Below, in pieces: positions 25,889 to 34,525 of a DNA stretch of 50,132 bases (its first letter is position 1; each line of letters starts with the position of its first letter). Below the pieces are notes generated by a model that was not told the origin of the DNA, searched no databases, and saw nothing but the letters and a program-made list of their open reading frames with translations. The stretch spans positions 1 to 50,132 of the forward strand of contig CAJUDL010000028.1 in the NCBI GenBank assembly GCA_910585285.1. The letters are read 5' to 3'. This DNA is from an uncultured Muribaculaceae bacterium. GTDB lineage: Bacteria; Bacteroidota; Bacteroidia; Bacteroidales; Muribaculaceae. The position numbers and the translations under genes were made by a program.

Positions 25889-27325
25889 ATGTACTCAAAA
25901 TCAACAATCACACTTTTATCATTTCTCTGTGTGGCAACAACGGCATTTGCCAAAGACAGAATGACAGTCAATCCAGACGCAGTGAATACCGGCACCATCC
26001 TGCACGCTTGGAGTTGGAATTTCCCGGAAATTGCCAACAACATGAAGGACATTGCAGCGTCCGGGTTCACGATGGTGCAGACATCTCCCGTGCAGCATTG
26101 CTATGAGCCGGAAGGTAGTGGCAAAAAGATTTTCGACGATAATGTCACCGAAGGAAACTGGTATTATTATTACCAACCTACAGATTGGAAAATAGGTAAC
26201 AATATCGTCGGCACCCGAGCGCAGATGCAACAGATGATGGATTCTGCGGCAAAATATAATATTCAAGTAATCGTGGATGTGCTTCCCAACCATACAGCTT
26301 TCGATGTAGATGCAGTAAGCGATGATTTCTACAAGGCAGTAGGAGGGAAAGACAAGATGTTTCATTCCAAGGGTCTTACGCCTATAAATAATTATGGAGA
26401 CCGCGATCAATGCACGCTATGGGCGATGGGAGGACTTCCGGATGTAAACACTGAAAATCCTGATTTTCAAAAATACTACTTGCAATTTGTAAACGATCTG
26501 TTGTCGCTTGGTGTAAGAGGATTCCGTTATGACACAGCCAAACATATCGGCGTGCATTCTGATCCCGTTGACGTTGCAGCTGGCGTCAAAGAGAATGATT
26601 TCTGGGATGTTGTCACCGGACGCAAAAGCGTCAAGGGTGTAAAACTTTCGATGCCTTATGATTCTCTATTTGTATATGGAGAAGTCCTGCAAGACAAAGG
26701 TGTGCCCGAAGCGGAATATGCCGATTACATGGGTCAGACCGCTTCCAGTTACGGACATGTTATTCGCGAGATGCTTGAGAAAAGATCCGCAAATGGTCTT
26801 GACATAAAAAGCTATCATCATCAGGCTGCCCCTGAATTTCTGACAACCTGGGTTGAAAGTCACGACACTTATGCCAATGCACATGAATCCGCCCATCTTA
26901 CAGATGCTCAGATCAGACAGGGGTGGGTATTTCTGACAGCGCGCCAGAATGGGACTCCCCTCTTTTTCAGCCGTCCCGCAGGCTCGACTCGTCAAAATTA
27001 CTGGGGTAACAATGTTCTCGGTGCGCGCGGCAATGATGAGTTCAAACATCCTGAAGTTGTTGCGGTAAATAAATTCCGAACAGCAATGGCAGGACAGAAA
27101 GAATCTGTAGGGATATCCGACAATGGTCAGGTTCTGCTCGTTAACCGTGGCAAAAAAGGAGCTGCAATTGTCAATATCGGCACACTGTCAAACGTCGTTG
27201 ATCTTCCCACTACCCTTCCGAACGGCACATACAAAGACAAAGTATATGGGAAAGAATTTAAAGTAAAGAATGGCAGACTCCGCGGTCTTGCTGCGCCCGA
27301 AAGGTCTTATATCATACAGAAATAA
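25889..27325 (+). CDS. Secreted alpha-amylase family glycoside hydrolase (GH13)
   Basis: Hydrolyses alpha-1,4-glucan links. The 478 aa protein has a signal peptide (MYSKSTITLLSFLCVATTAFA). The four GH13 regions appear in order: VDVLPNHTAF (region I), GVRGFRYDTAKH with nucleophile Asp215 (region II), FVYGEVLQDK with acid/base Glu265 (region III), and FLTTWVESHDT with Asp326 (region IV). A short C-terminal beta domain follows. The triad is complete. No SusC/SusD-like genes or other carbohydrate genes are adjacent, so this is a stand-alone periplasmic or secreted amylase rather than part of a utilisation locus. A strong terminator follows. Confidence 0.94.
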   Translation: MYSKSTITLLSFLCVATTAFAKDRMTVNPDAVNTGTILHAWSWNFPEIANNMKDIAASGFTMVQTSPVQHCYEPEGSGKKIFDDNVTEGNWYYYYQPTDWKIGNNIVGTRAQMQQMMDSAAKYNIQVIVDVLPNHTAFDVDAVSDDFYKAVGGKDKMFHSKGLTPINNYGDRDQCTLWAMGGLPDVNTENPDFQKYYLQFVNDLLSLGVRGFRYDTAKHIGVHSDPVDVAAGVKENDFWDVVTGRKSVKGVKLSMPYDSLFVYGEVLQDKGVPEAEYADYMGQTASSYGHVIREMLEKRSANGLDIKSYHHQAAPEFLTTWVESHDTYANAHESAHLTDAQIRQGWVFLTARQNGTPLFFSRPAGSTRQNYWGNNVLGARGNDEFKHPEVVAVNKFRTAMAGQKESVGISDNGQVLLVNRGKKGAAIVNIGTLSNVVDLPTTLPNGTYKDKVYGKEFKVKNGRLRGLAAPERSYIIQK

Positions 27326-27344
27326 GTTATAATACAGGTCTTGG

Positions 27345-27377
27345 AAAAGGGTTCGCAAAAGCGAACCCTTTTCTTTG
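27345..27377 (+). terminator. Rho-independent terminator of alpha-amylase
   Basis: Perfect 12 bp stem (AAAAGGGTTCGC / GCGAACCCTTTT) with a 4-base AAAA loop, then TTTCTTTG-type T-rich sequence. It starts 19 bp after the stop codon. Confidence 0.85.
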
Positions 27378-27423
27378 CATCAATGTTATATAATATGGTG
27401 CGAAAGAAAATTCATTTTATATA

Positions 27424-27441
27424 CTTGGCACGGTTTTTGTA
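27424..27441 (+). promoter_or_regulatory. Sigma-54-like promoter upstream of groES-groEL
   Basis: CTTGGCACGGTTTTTGTA fits the -24/-12 consensus YTGGCACGrnnnTTGCW at every position but one: T replaces C in the -12 GC. The 12 bp spacing from GG to GT is exact. The predicted start is near 27452, about 40 bases before the groES ATG. No TTTG/TAnnTTTG housekeeping promoter is seen in the same gap. Confidence 0.55.
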
Positions 27442-27491
27442 CTATACCAATTAGAAATTATTTTAAAATAACCTTTATAAAGATATTAATT

Positions 27492-27764
27492 ATGAGTATC
27501 AGACCATTGGCAGATCGCGTTCTTATTGAACCAACTGCTGCTGAAGAAGTTACCATGGGCGGAATCATCATTCCCGATTCAGCTAAAGAAAAACCGCTTA
27601 AAGGAAAAGTCCTTGCTGTAGGCAACGGCACAAAAGATGAGCCAATGCAGCTCAAAGCCGGAGACACAGTGCTTTATGGCAAATATGCCGGTACTGAAAT
27701 CGAATTTGAAGGTGCAAAGTATCTTATGATGCGCCAGAACGATGTTCTCGCAATTATTGACTAA
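27492..27764 (+). CDS. groES: Co-chaperonin GroES
   Basis: Ten-kilodalton lid of the GroEL folding chamber. The start is set at the ATG at 27492, which gives a 90 aa protein beginning MSIRPLADRVLIEP, the conserved GroES N-terminus; the open frame extends upstream but lacks similarity. The mobile loop (EEVTMGGIIIPDSAKEKP) and the C-terminal LMMRQNDVLAIID are typical. It lies 24 bp before groEL in the normal operon order. Confidence 0.97.
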   Translation: MSIRPLADRVLIEPTAAEEVTMGGIIIPDSAKEKPLKGKVLAVGNGTKDEPMQLKAGDTVLYGKYAGTEIEFEGAKYLMMRQNDVLAIID

Positions 27765-27788
27765 TAAAGACAATTAAAATATCCAATC

Positions 27789-29426
27789 ATGGCAAAAGAT
27801 ATAAAATTCAATATAAAGGCTCGCGAAGAGCTTAAAAAAGGTGTTGACGCTCTTGCCGACGCCGTCAAAGTTACTCTTGGTCCCAAGGGTCGTAATGTTA
27901 TTATCGAAAAGAAATTCGGTGCACCTCACATCACAAAGGATGGTGTGACCGTGGCTCGCGAAATTGAACTCGAAGATCCTTTCCAGAACATGGGTGCGCA
28001 ACTCGTTAAAGAAGTAGCATCCAAAACCGGCGACCAGGCTGGTGATGGCACAACAACTGCTACAGTACTTGCTCAGGCAATCGTAAATGTGGGTCTCAAG
28101 AATGTAGCCGCAGGTGCCAATCCTATGGATCTTAAACGAGGAATCGACAAAGCAGTGTCTGTTGTTGTTGAAGGAATCAAGGCTCAGAGCCAGGAAGTAG
28201 ATGACGATATTAGCAAGATTGAAAATGTTGCTCGTATTTCTGCAAACAATGACGAGGAAATAGGTCGTCTGATCGCAGAAGCCATGCAGAAAGTAAAGAA
28301 AGAGGGCGTAATAACTGTAGAGGAAGCCAAAGGTACTGAAACAACTGTCGATGTGGTTGAAGGCATGCAGTTTGACCGTGGCTATATTTCTCCCTATTTC
28401 GTTACCAACAGCGAAAAAATGGAGTGCGAGATGGACTCCCCCTATATTCTTCTTTACGACAAGAAGATATCCAACCTTAAAGACATGCTCCCAATTCTCG
28501 AAGCTGTCGCTCAATCTGGTCGTCCCTTGCTTATCATTGCCGAGGATGTTGACAACGAGGCTCTTGCAACTTTGGTAGTTAACCGTCTTCGCGGATCTCT
28601 TAAGATATGTGCTGTCAAGGCTCCAGGTTTTGGTGATCGTAGAAAAGAGATGCTTGAGGATATTGCAATCCTCACAGGTGGAACAGTCATTAGTGAGGTC
28701 AAAGGCATGCAGCTTGCTCAGGCAAGTGTCAATGATCTTGGAACGGCAGAAAAAGTAACTGTCAACAAAGACAACACAATCATTGTGAACGGAGCCGGTT
28801 CGAAGGGAGCAATTGCAAATCGCGTAAACCAGATCAAAGCCCAGATTGAAACCACCACCTCAAACTATGATAAAGAGAAACTTCAGGAGCGTCTTGCAAA
28901 ACTTGCAGGTGGTGTGGCAGTACTCTACATCGGTGCCCCCTCAGAGGTTGAGATGAAAGAGAAGAAAGATCGTGTAGATGATGCTCTTTCCGCAACACGT
29001 GCAGCGATAGCTGAAGGTATTGTTCCCGGTGGAGGCGTTGCATATATCCGTTGTCTCAAGGCTCTTGAAGAACTCAAAGGTTCTAACGAGGATGAAAACA
29101 CAGGTATTGCAATAATTCGTCGCGCTATCGAAGAGCCGATGCGCCAGATCATGAACAACGCGGGCGTTGAAGGCGCTGTTATTCTTCAGAAAGTAAAAGA
29201 TGGAGAAGGAGACTTCGGTTATAACGCTCGCACTGATACTTTTGAGAATTTCTTCTCTACGGGTGTTATCGATCCTGCCAAGGTTACTCGTGTTGCTCTT
29301 GAGAATGCTTCCAGCATAGCCGGCATGTTCCTTACAACAGAATGTGTCATCGCAGATAAGAAAGAGGAAACTCCTGCACCTCCGATGGCAGCTCCCGGCA
29401 TGGGTGGAATGGGCGGCATGATGTGA
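27789..29426 (+). CDS. groEL: Chaperonin GroEL
   Basis: ATP-driven folding chamber, a 14-mer in the cytoplasm. The 545 aa protein contains the nucleotide motif GDGTTTATVLAQ, VTLGPKGRNVIIEKKFG near the N-terminus, and the equatorial ATP-binding VPGGGVAYIR. It ends in the flexible GGM repeat tail (GMGGMGGMM). Full length. Transcribed with groES from the sigma-54-like element at 27424-27441 and ended by a clear terminator at 29453. Only one groEL is in the window. Confidence 0.98.
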   Translation: MAKDIKFNIKAREELKKGVDALADAVKVTLGPKGRNVIIEKKFGAPHITKDGVTVAREIELEDPFQNMGAQLVKEVASKTGDQAGDGTTTATVLAQAIVNVGLKNVAAGANPMDLKRGIDKAVSVVVEGIKAQSQEVDDDISKIENVARISANNDEEIGRLIAEAMQKVKKEGVITVEEAKGTETTVDVVEGMQFDRGYISPYFVTNSEKMECEMDSPYILLYDKKISNLKDMLPILEAVAQSGRPLLIIAEDVDNEALATLVVNRLRGSLKICAVKAPGFGDRRKEMLEDIAILTGGTVISEVKGMQLAQASVNDLGTAEKVTVNKDNTIIVNGAGSKGAIANRVNQIKAQIETTTSNYDKEKLQERLAKLAGGVAVLYIGAPSEVEMKEKKDRVDDALSATRAAIAEGIVPGGGVAYIRCLKALEELKGSNEDENTGIAIIRRAIEEPMRQIMNNAGVEGAVILQKVKDGEGDFGYNARTDTFENFFSTGVIDPAKVTRVALENASSIAGMFLTTECVIADKKEETPAPPMAAPGMGGMGGMM

Positions 29427-29452
29427 TTTTATATTAAAATATTATCTAAAAG

Positions 29453-29483
29453 AGCAGGTGATTTTCTCATCTGCTTTTTTTTA
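29453..29483 (+). terminator. Rho-independent terminator of groES-groEL
   Basis: Stem AGCAGGTGA / TCATCTGCT (9 bp with one G-T pair), 5-base loop, followed by eight T. It starts 27 bp after the groEL stop. Confidence 0.88.
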
Positions 29484-29485
29484 TT

Positions 29486-29510
29486 TAATTTTGTAACTCA
29501 ACAAGAGTTA
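29486..29510 (+). promoter_or_regulatory. Possible -7 box and small leader hairpin of the ABC-F gene
   Basis: TAATTTTG at 29486-29493 fits TAnnTTTG. A TTTC at 29463-29466, inside the groEL terminator loop, could serve as a poor -33 with 19 bp spacing. Immediately after, TAACTC-AACAA-GAGTTA (29494-29510) forms a 6 bp hairpin that ends 3 bp before the ATG and could shade the start site. Confidence 0.4.
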
Positions 29511-29513
29511 ATT

Positions 29514-31496
29514 ATGATTTCAATAAATGGTTTAGGTGTTGAGTTCTCAGCACGTCCACTTTTCACTGATATAAGTTTCGTTATCAACAAAACCGACAAG
29601 ATTGCTTTGGTTGGTAAGAATGGTGCAGGCAAATCAACTCTTCTCAAGATTCTTGCAGGCATCCAGGCTCCAACCTCCGGGAGTGTCTCCAAACCCAACG
29701 AGATTACCATTGGCTATCTTCCGCAACAAATGAAACTTGCGGATTCTACCTCACTTATAGACGAAACAAAAAAAGCATTCTCAGATCTCATTGACATACG
29801 CAAAGAGATTGATGAAATCAATAAACAGCTTCTGGAACGTCAGGATTATGAATCTGAAGAATACGCAAAACTCCTTTTGCGTCTCGAATATCTCAACGAA
29901 AGAGTCGCGATTGAAGGTGTCGACAATATGGAAGCGGAAATCGAAAGGACTCTTACAGGTCTTGGATTTTCTAAAAATGACTTCAATCGCCCCACTTCAG
30001 AATTTTCAGGAGGCTGGAGAATGAGAATCGAACTTGCCAAGATTCTTTTGAAACGCCCCGATGTACTGCTACTTGACGAGCCTACAAACCACCTTGACAT
30101 CGAATCGATTCAATGGCTTGAGCAGTTTATGCAAACAAAAGCAAAGGCTGTGGTGCTTGTGAGTCATGACCGTGCGTTTCTTGATAATGTCACCAGACGA
30201 ACCATCGAGATTTCTTGTGGTCGGTCTTACGATTATAAAGTAAGCTACTCTCAGTTTGTGGATCTACGCAAAGAAAGAGTAGAGCAACAGATGCGAGCCT
30301 ATGAGAATCAACAGAAACAGATTGCCGATATAAAGGATTTTATCGAAAGATTCAGATACAAGGCAACAAAAGCTGTGCAAGTGCAGAGCCGCATTAAACA
30401 ACTCGAAAAGATTGTGCCGATTGAAGTAGATGAGGTTGACAATTCGCATCTCAGATTGAAGTTTCCGCCGGCTTTCAGATCTGGTGATTTCCCCTTGATT
30501 CTTGAAGATGTAGGTAAAGCGTATGGAGACCATCAGGTATTCGATCACGCCGAATTCACCATAAGAAGAGGAGAAAAGGTTGCATTTGTTGGTAAAAACG
30601 GAGAAGGAAAGTCCACTCTGGTTAAATGCATCATGGGCGAAATCCCGTTCACAGGCAATCTCAAGATCGGTCATAATATCAAGATCGGTTATTTCGCACA
30701 GAATCAAGCCCAACTGCTTGATGAGAATCTAACTGTTTTTGAGACCATTGACAATGTAGCTACAGGAGATATCCGCACAAAGATTCGTGATATCCTTGGT
30801 GCTTTTATGTTTGGAGGAGAAGATATTGATAAAAAAGTGAAAGTCCTGTCCGGCGGTGAGAAAACACGTCTGGCAATGATCAAACTCCTGCTCGAACCGG
30901 TTAACTTCTTGATTCTTGATGAGCCCACCAATCACCTTGACATGAAAACCAAGGATATCCTTAAAGAAGCCATAAAGGATTTTGACGGGACTGTAATAAT
31001 AGTCAGCCATGACAGATATTTTCTTGATGGTCTCGTTGAGAAGGTTTATGAGTTCGGTGGTGGTAAAGTAAAAGAGAACTTAGGCGGAATCTATGATTTC
31101 TTGAGGAAGAAAAACATAGAACATCTGTCGGAACTTGAACTTTCAAAATCACCTTCTGCAAAAGAAAAGAAACAGGATTCTGCCAACAACACCCCTTCCG
31201 CCCCACCGGTAAATACAGATGCATCAGAAAAGACAGAACGAAAGTTAAGTTATGCGGAACAGAAGGAACGTGCCCGCATGATATCCAAAGCTGAAAAAAA
31301 TGTCAAAAAAGCTGAAGAAGATATTGCAGTCTTGGAAATGAAACAGAAAGAACTTGAAGACAAGATTTCTTCAGGAGATACATCGAGCGAAACCCTTGAA
31401 GCCTATGCCAAAGCCGGGAAAGATATGGAAAACGCTATGTCTGTATGGGAATTGGCACAAATGGATCTTGATGAAATCAAAACCAAGTATGAGTAA
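29514..31496 (+). CDS. ABC-F family ATP-binding protein
   Basis: Soluble tandem-ABC ATPase of the group that acts on ribosomes. The 660 aa protein has no membrane segment. P loops are at GKNGAGKST (residues 34-42) and GKNGEGKST (about 358-366); signatures are SGGWRMR and SGGEKTR; Walker B motifs are LLLDEPTNHLD and LILDEPTNHLD. The linker between the domains (about residues 250-310) is charged and helical, as in the P-site tRNA interaction motif. The C-terminal 90 residues form a charged coiled coil (ARMISKAEKNVKKAEEDIAV), as in Uup/YheS-like members. A housekeeping translation role is likelier than antibiotic resistance, but sequence alone cannot settle it. Confidence 0.93.
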   Translation: MISINGLGVEFSARPLFTDISFVINKTDKIALVGKNGAGKSTLLKILAGIQAPTSGSVSKPNEITIGYLPQQMKLADSTSLIDETKKAFSDLIDIRKEIDEINKQLLERQDYESEEYAKLLLRLEYLNERVAIEGVDNMEAEIERTLTGLGFSKNDFNRPTSEFSGGWRMRIELAKILLKRPDVLLLDEPTNHLDIESIQWLEQFMQTKAKAVVLVSHDRAFLDNVTRRTIEISCGRSYDYKVSYSQFVDLRKERVEQQMRAYENQQKQIADIKDFIERFRYKATKAVQVQSRIKQLEKIVPIEVDEVDNSHLRLKFPPAFRSGDFPLILEDVGKAYGDHQVFDHAEFTIRRGEKVAFVGKNGEGKSTLVKCIMGEIPFTGNLKIGHNIKIGYFAQNQAQLLDENLTVFETIDNVATGDIRTKIRDILGAFMFGGEDIDKKVKVLSGGEKTRLAMIKLLLEPVNFLILDEPTNHLDMKTKDILKEAIKDFDGTVIIVSHDRYFLDGLVEKVYEFGGGKVKENLGGIYDFLRKKNIEHLSELELSKSPSAKEKKQDSANNTPSAPPVNTDASEKTERKLSYAEQKERARMISKAEKNVKKAEEDIAVLEMKQKELEDKISSGDTSSETLEAYAKAGKDMENAMSVWELAQMDLDEIKTKYE

Positions 31497-31534
31497 AAGA
31501 TGAACTTATGATGGAAGACATATATAATAACAAC

Positions 31535-33565
31535 ATGAATATCAGAAAATTTATAATGTGCGCAATTGCTGGCGCTCCCTTTCTCTCTTTCGCCGGTGTG
31601 CAATCCAAACATGGCATTGAGAAGGCAAACCTTGACTTGGAAACAGACCCGCGTCAGGACTTCTATATGTATGCCTGCGGAGGATGGATGAAAAACAATC
31701 CGCTCGGTGCTGAATTCTCAAGGTTCGGAACTTTCGATCAGCTGAGAGAGAATGCTAAGAATCAATTAAAGGATCTGATTCTTAATCTGGCAGAAAATCC
31801 TGAAGCTAAAATAAAAGGAACCAATGCACAGAAAGTCAGCGATCTCTATGCTTTAGGAATGGACAGTGTCAGGCTCAATCGCGATGGTTCTGCTCCTTTA
31901 ATGCCTATGATTAAAAAAATCAACGACATGAAAGCCGAAGATTTTACATCGACCCTGGCATGGCTACACAATGGACTCGGGGGCACATTCTTTGGCACCG
32001 GTGTCGGAGCCGATGCAAAAAATGCAGATATGAATATCATGCATATCGGAGAACCCGGACTTGGATTGGGAGATCGTGATTATTATCTTGAACGGAATGA
32101 AACCAACGACAAGATAATGGCGGCATACGAAAAATATGTGAAGCGCATGATGGAACTTGTTGGTTACGACAAGGATGCGTGCCAACGCGTATGGGAGAAT
32201 GTGATTGCAATAGAAACTGAAATTGCCAAAAACAAGAAGACCCGTGAAGAGCGACGTAATCCACAACTCCGTTACAATATGCAATCAATGGAGGAGATAA
32301 AGAAAAACTATCCCAACATTGACTGGGAAGGTTATTTCAAAGCTCTTGGACTCCCCAAAGTTAGCAAGGCAAACATTTCTTCCCTAAAATACATGGAATT
32401 TATCAATGAATATCTTCCCAAACTGACTCTTCAGCAGATTAAAGACCTCATGACAGTTGATCTCATAACCTCTTCTTCTAATCTGCTGAGCGATGATTTC
32501 CAGCAAGCCAATTTTGAGATGTTTGATCATACAATGTCTGGTATTGAACAGATGGAACCTCGATGGAAACGCGTTATGACAATCCCGAACTCAATGTTTG
32601 GGGAAGCTGTGGGCGAATTGTATGTTGATAAGTATTTCCCAGAGGAAAACAAGATTTATATGAAAGAGCTTGTGGAAAACCTTCGCAAAGCACTTGGCAA
32701 GCATATTGATGATCTCAGCTGGATGTCTGATGAAACCAAAGCCAAAGCAAGGGAAAAACTCTCTACTTTCACAGTTAAGATTGGTTATCCCGATAAATGG
32801 AAGGACTATTCAGGTATTCAGATTGATCCTTCAAAAACCTATCTTGAAAATGTAAGTGAAGCGTCAAGATGGTATGCGCAAGACAATTATCAGAAACTTG
32901 GCAAACCTGTTGACAAGGATGAATGGCATATGACTCCACAGACCGTAAATGCCTATTACAACCCAACAACAAACGAGATCTGTTTTCCTGCCGGAATTCT
33001 TCAAGCCCCCTATTTCGATCTCTCGGCAGATGATGCGCAAAATTATGGAGCTATAGGAGTTGTTATCGGACATGAAATGACTCATGGATTTGATGATTCC
33101 GGAAGACAATTCGATAAAAACGGAAATATGGCAGACTGGTGGAGTCCTGAGGATACTGAGAAATTCACAGCTTTGGCAGACAAACTTGTTGCTCAATTTG
33201 ATGCCGTTGAAGTTGCACCGGGAGTTCATGCAAACGGACGTTTCACGCTGGGTGAGAATATCGCGGATCAAGGTGGTTTAAGAGTAGCTTTGACAGCATA
33301 TCTTGATTCCATGGAAGGGAAAGAGATGAAAGAAATTGATGGCATCTCACCTCTTCAGCGCTTCTATCTCGCTTACGCAAATGTTTGGGCTAATAATATC
33401 CGTGATGAAGAAGTCCTCTCACGCACAAAAACTGACCCTCATTCTCTTGGCGAGAATCGTGTAAACGTTACTCTTAGAAACTTACAGCCATTCTTTGACG
33501 CTTTCAATATAAAAGAAGGCGACAAAATGTTCCGGCCGGTTTCAGAACGAGTGGTGATTTGGTAA
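31535..33565 (+). CDS. Secreted M13 family metallopeptidase (neprilysin-like)
   Basis: Zinc endopeptidase acting on short peptides outside the inner membrane. I place the start at 31535, which begins directly with a signal peptide (MNIRKFIMCAIAGAPFLSFAG); an in-frame ATG at 31508 adds nine residues. The 676 aa protein has the M13 N-terminal domain (DFYMYACGGWMKNNPL) and zinc motif HEMTH (His513, His517). Downstream ENIADQGG supplies Glu574 and Asp578, and the chain ends in VVIW, corresponding to the family's usual C-terminal CxxW. Complete. It follows the ABC-F gene closely, so they may be co-transcribed. Confidence 0.93.
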   Translation: MNIRKFIMCAIAGAPFLSFAGVQSKHGIEKANLDLETDPRQDFYMYACGGWMKNNPLGAEFSRFGTFDQLRENAKNQLKDLILNLAENPEAKIKGTNAQKVSDLYALGMDSVRLNRDGSAPLMPMIKKINDMKAEDFTSTLAWLHNGLGGTFFGTGVGADAKNADMNIMHIGEPGLGLGDRDYYLERNETNDKIMAAYEKYVKRMMELVGYDKDACQRVWENVIAIETEIAKNKKTREERRNPQLRYNMQSMEEIKKNYPNIDWEGYFKALGLPKVSKANISSLKYMEFINEYLPKLTLQQIKDLMTVDLITSSSNLLSDDFQQANFEMFDHTMSGIEQMEPRWKRVMTIPNSMFGEAVGELYVDKYFPEENKIYMKELVENLRKALGKHIDDLSWMSDETKAKAREKLSTFTVKIGYPDKWKDYSGIQIDPSKTYLENVSEASRWYAQDNYQKLGKPVDKDEWHMTPQTVNAYYNPTTNEICFPAGILQAPYFDLSADDAQNYGAIGVVIGHEMTHGFDDSGRQFDKNGNMADWWSPEDTEKFTALADKLVAQFDAVEVAPGVHANGRFTLGENIADQGGLRVALTAYLDSMEGKEMKEIDGISPLQRFYLAYANVWANNIRDEEVLSRTKTDPHSLGENRVNVTLRNLQPFFDAFNIKEGDKMFRPVSERVVIW

Positions 33566-33587
33566 AGACCTCAGGAAACTGTTTAAA

Positions 33588-33775
33588 ATAAGTAAGTAAG
33601 AAAAATTAATGCACATATAAAACGCAGTTATTTTTGAGATGTTTTTGCCGCGTAAAGAAGGAGCATATAGGCATATGCGACTGAATTACAAGGTGAAAAC
33701 AGCCAAAAAGAACAAGTTTTATAGTGCAAGATTTCATTACTTACATATATCGGTTAATTTTTCTTACTTACTTAT
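33588..33775. repeat. 188 bp element with 22 bp perfect terminal inverted repeats (MITE-like)
   Basis: The arms at 33588-33609 and 33754-33775 are perfect reverse complements over 22 bp and contain the repeated unit TAAG (AAGTAAGTAAG). If the termini are AGTAAGTAAG...CTTACTTACT (33591-33772), each end is flanked by TA, the target duplication made by IS630/mariner-type transposases. The inside carries an open frame of 58 codons that reads NAVIFEMFLPRKEGAYRHM and onward, basic and tyrosine-rich, without an evident start context. The right arm ends 6 bp before the aroE ATG. No transposase is present. Mobility is inference. Confidence 0.65.
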
Positions 33776-33781
33776 ATTAAA

Positions 33782-34525
33782 ATGTTCGGATTGATAGGAT
33801 ACCCATTGGGACATTCGTTTTCTGCAAAATATTTTGCAGAAAAATTCAAAAGAGAGAATCTGGATGAACAGTATTGTCTTTTCCCTTTGAAAAGAATTGA
33901 AGAATTAGACAGCCTTATTTCAGAGAACATTGGTCTCAAGGGATTAAATGTAACCATACCTTACAAAGAGACCGTTATAACCTATCTTGACGAACTGTCG
34001 CCCGATGCTTCGGCAATCGGTGCGGTAAATGTAATTAGAGTATTTAAATCAAATAATGGGGAGAAGCCATGTCTCAGAGGTTATAACACCGATTGGGAAG
34101 GTTTCTCCCTTTCTCTTTCTCCATTGCTGACAGGCAATGAGAAAAATGCTCTTGTTCTTGGCACGGGTGGTGCCTCAAAAGCAGTGGTGTACGCACTTTC
34201 AAAACTTGGCATAAAATCTCAACTCATTTCGAGAAAAAAGCGAGATGGTGTGCTAACCTATGAAGATCTCAACAAATCAATCATTGAAGAAAATTTATTG
34301 ATTATAAACGCCACCCCGCTCGGTATGTTCCCCAATACTCAATCTGCGCCTATGATACCGTATGAGTATCTGACCTCTCGCCATATTTGCTATGATTTGG
34401 TTTACAATCCACTCGAGACCGAATTCATGAAACGGTGTGCGGCTATGGGTGCAACGACAAAAAACGGACTCAAAATGCTTCACCTACAAGCTGACTTATC
34501 GTGGAAGATCTGGAACGAACACTGA
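33782..34525 (+). CDS. aroE: Shikimate dehydrogenase AroE
   Basis: NADPH-dependent reduction of 3-dehydroshikimate to shikimate in aromatic amino-acid synthesis. The 247 aa protein shows the shikimate-binding GYPLGHSFSAKYF (residues 5-17), LNVTIPYKE with the catalytic Lys, NTDWEGF with the catalytic Asp, and the nucleotide loop GTGGASKAV. It is slightly shorter than the E. coli enzyme but has all functional motifs. Its 5' end abuts the inverted-repeat element at 33588-33775, which therefore forms its leader. The 3' end overlaps comEC by 25 bp. Confidence 0.95.
   Translation: MFGLIGYPLGHSFSAKYFAEKFKRENLDEQYCLFPLKRIEELDSLISENIGLKGLNVTIPYKETVITYLDELSPDASAIGAVNVIRVFKSNNGEKPCLRGYNTDWEGFSLSLSPLLTGNEKNALVLGTGGASKAVVYALSKLGIKSQLISRKKRDGVLTYEDLNKSIIEENLLIINATPLGMFPNTQSAPMIPYEYLTSRHICYDLVYNPLETEFMKRCAAMGATTKNGLKMLHLQADLSWKIWNEH

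Noticed and set aside
27375..27491. Upstream extension of the groES reading frame
   Set aside because: The conserved GroES start MSIRPLADRVL is at 27492, and the extension covers the promoter element.
27774..28514. Long open frame of 246 codons on the minus strand opposite groEL
   Set aside because: It is antisense to a highly conserved gene, rich in Cys, His and Phe, and resembles no family. Codon bias of groEL commonly leaves the opposite strand open.
29514..31496. ABC-F protein as an antibiotic resistance determinant
   Set aside because: The C-terminal coiled coil and housekeeping neighbours fit Uup/YheS-like proteins; no resistance-type linker features can be claimed.
33615..33780. 58-codon open frame inside the inverted-repeat element as a protein gene
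   Set aside because: It has a stop just before it and a first ATG only seven codons in, no start context, and runs into the aroE start in another frame. It is treated as part of the element instead.
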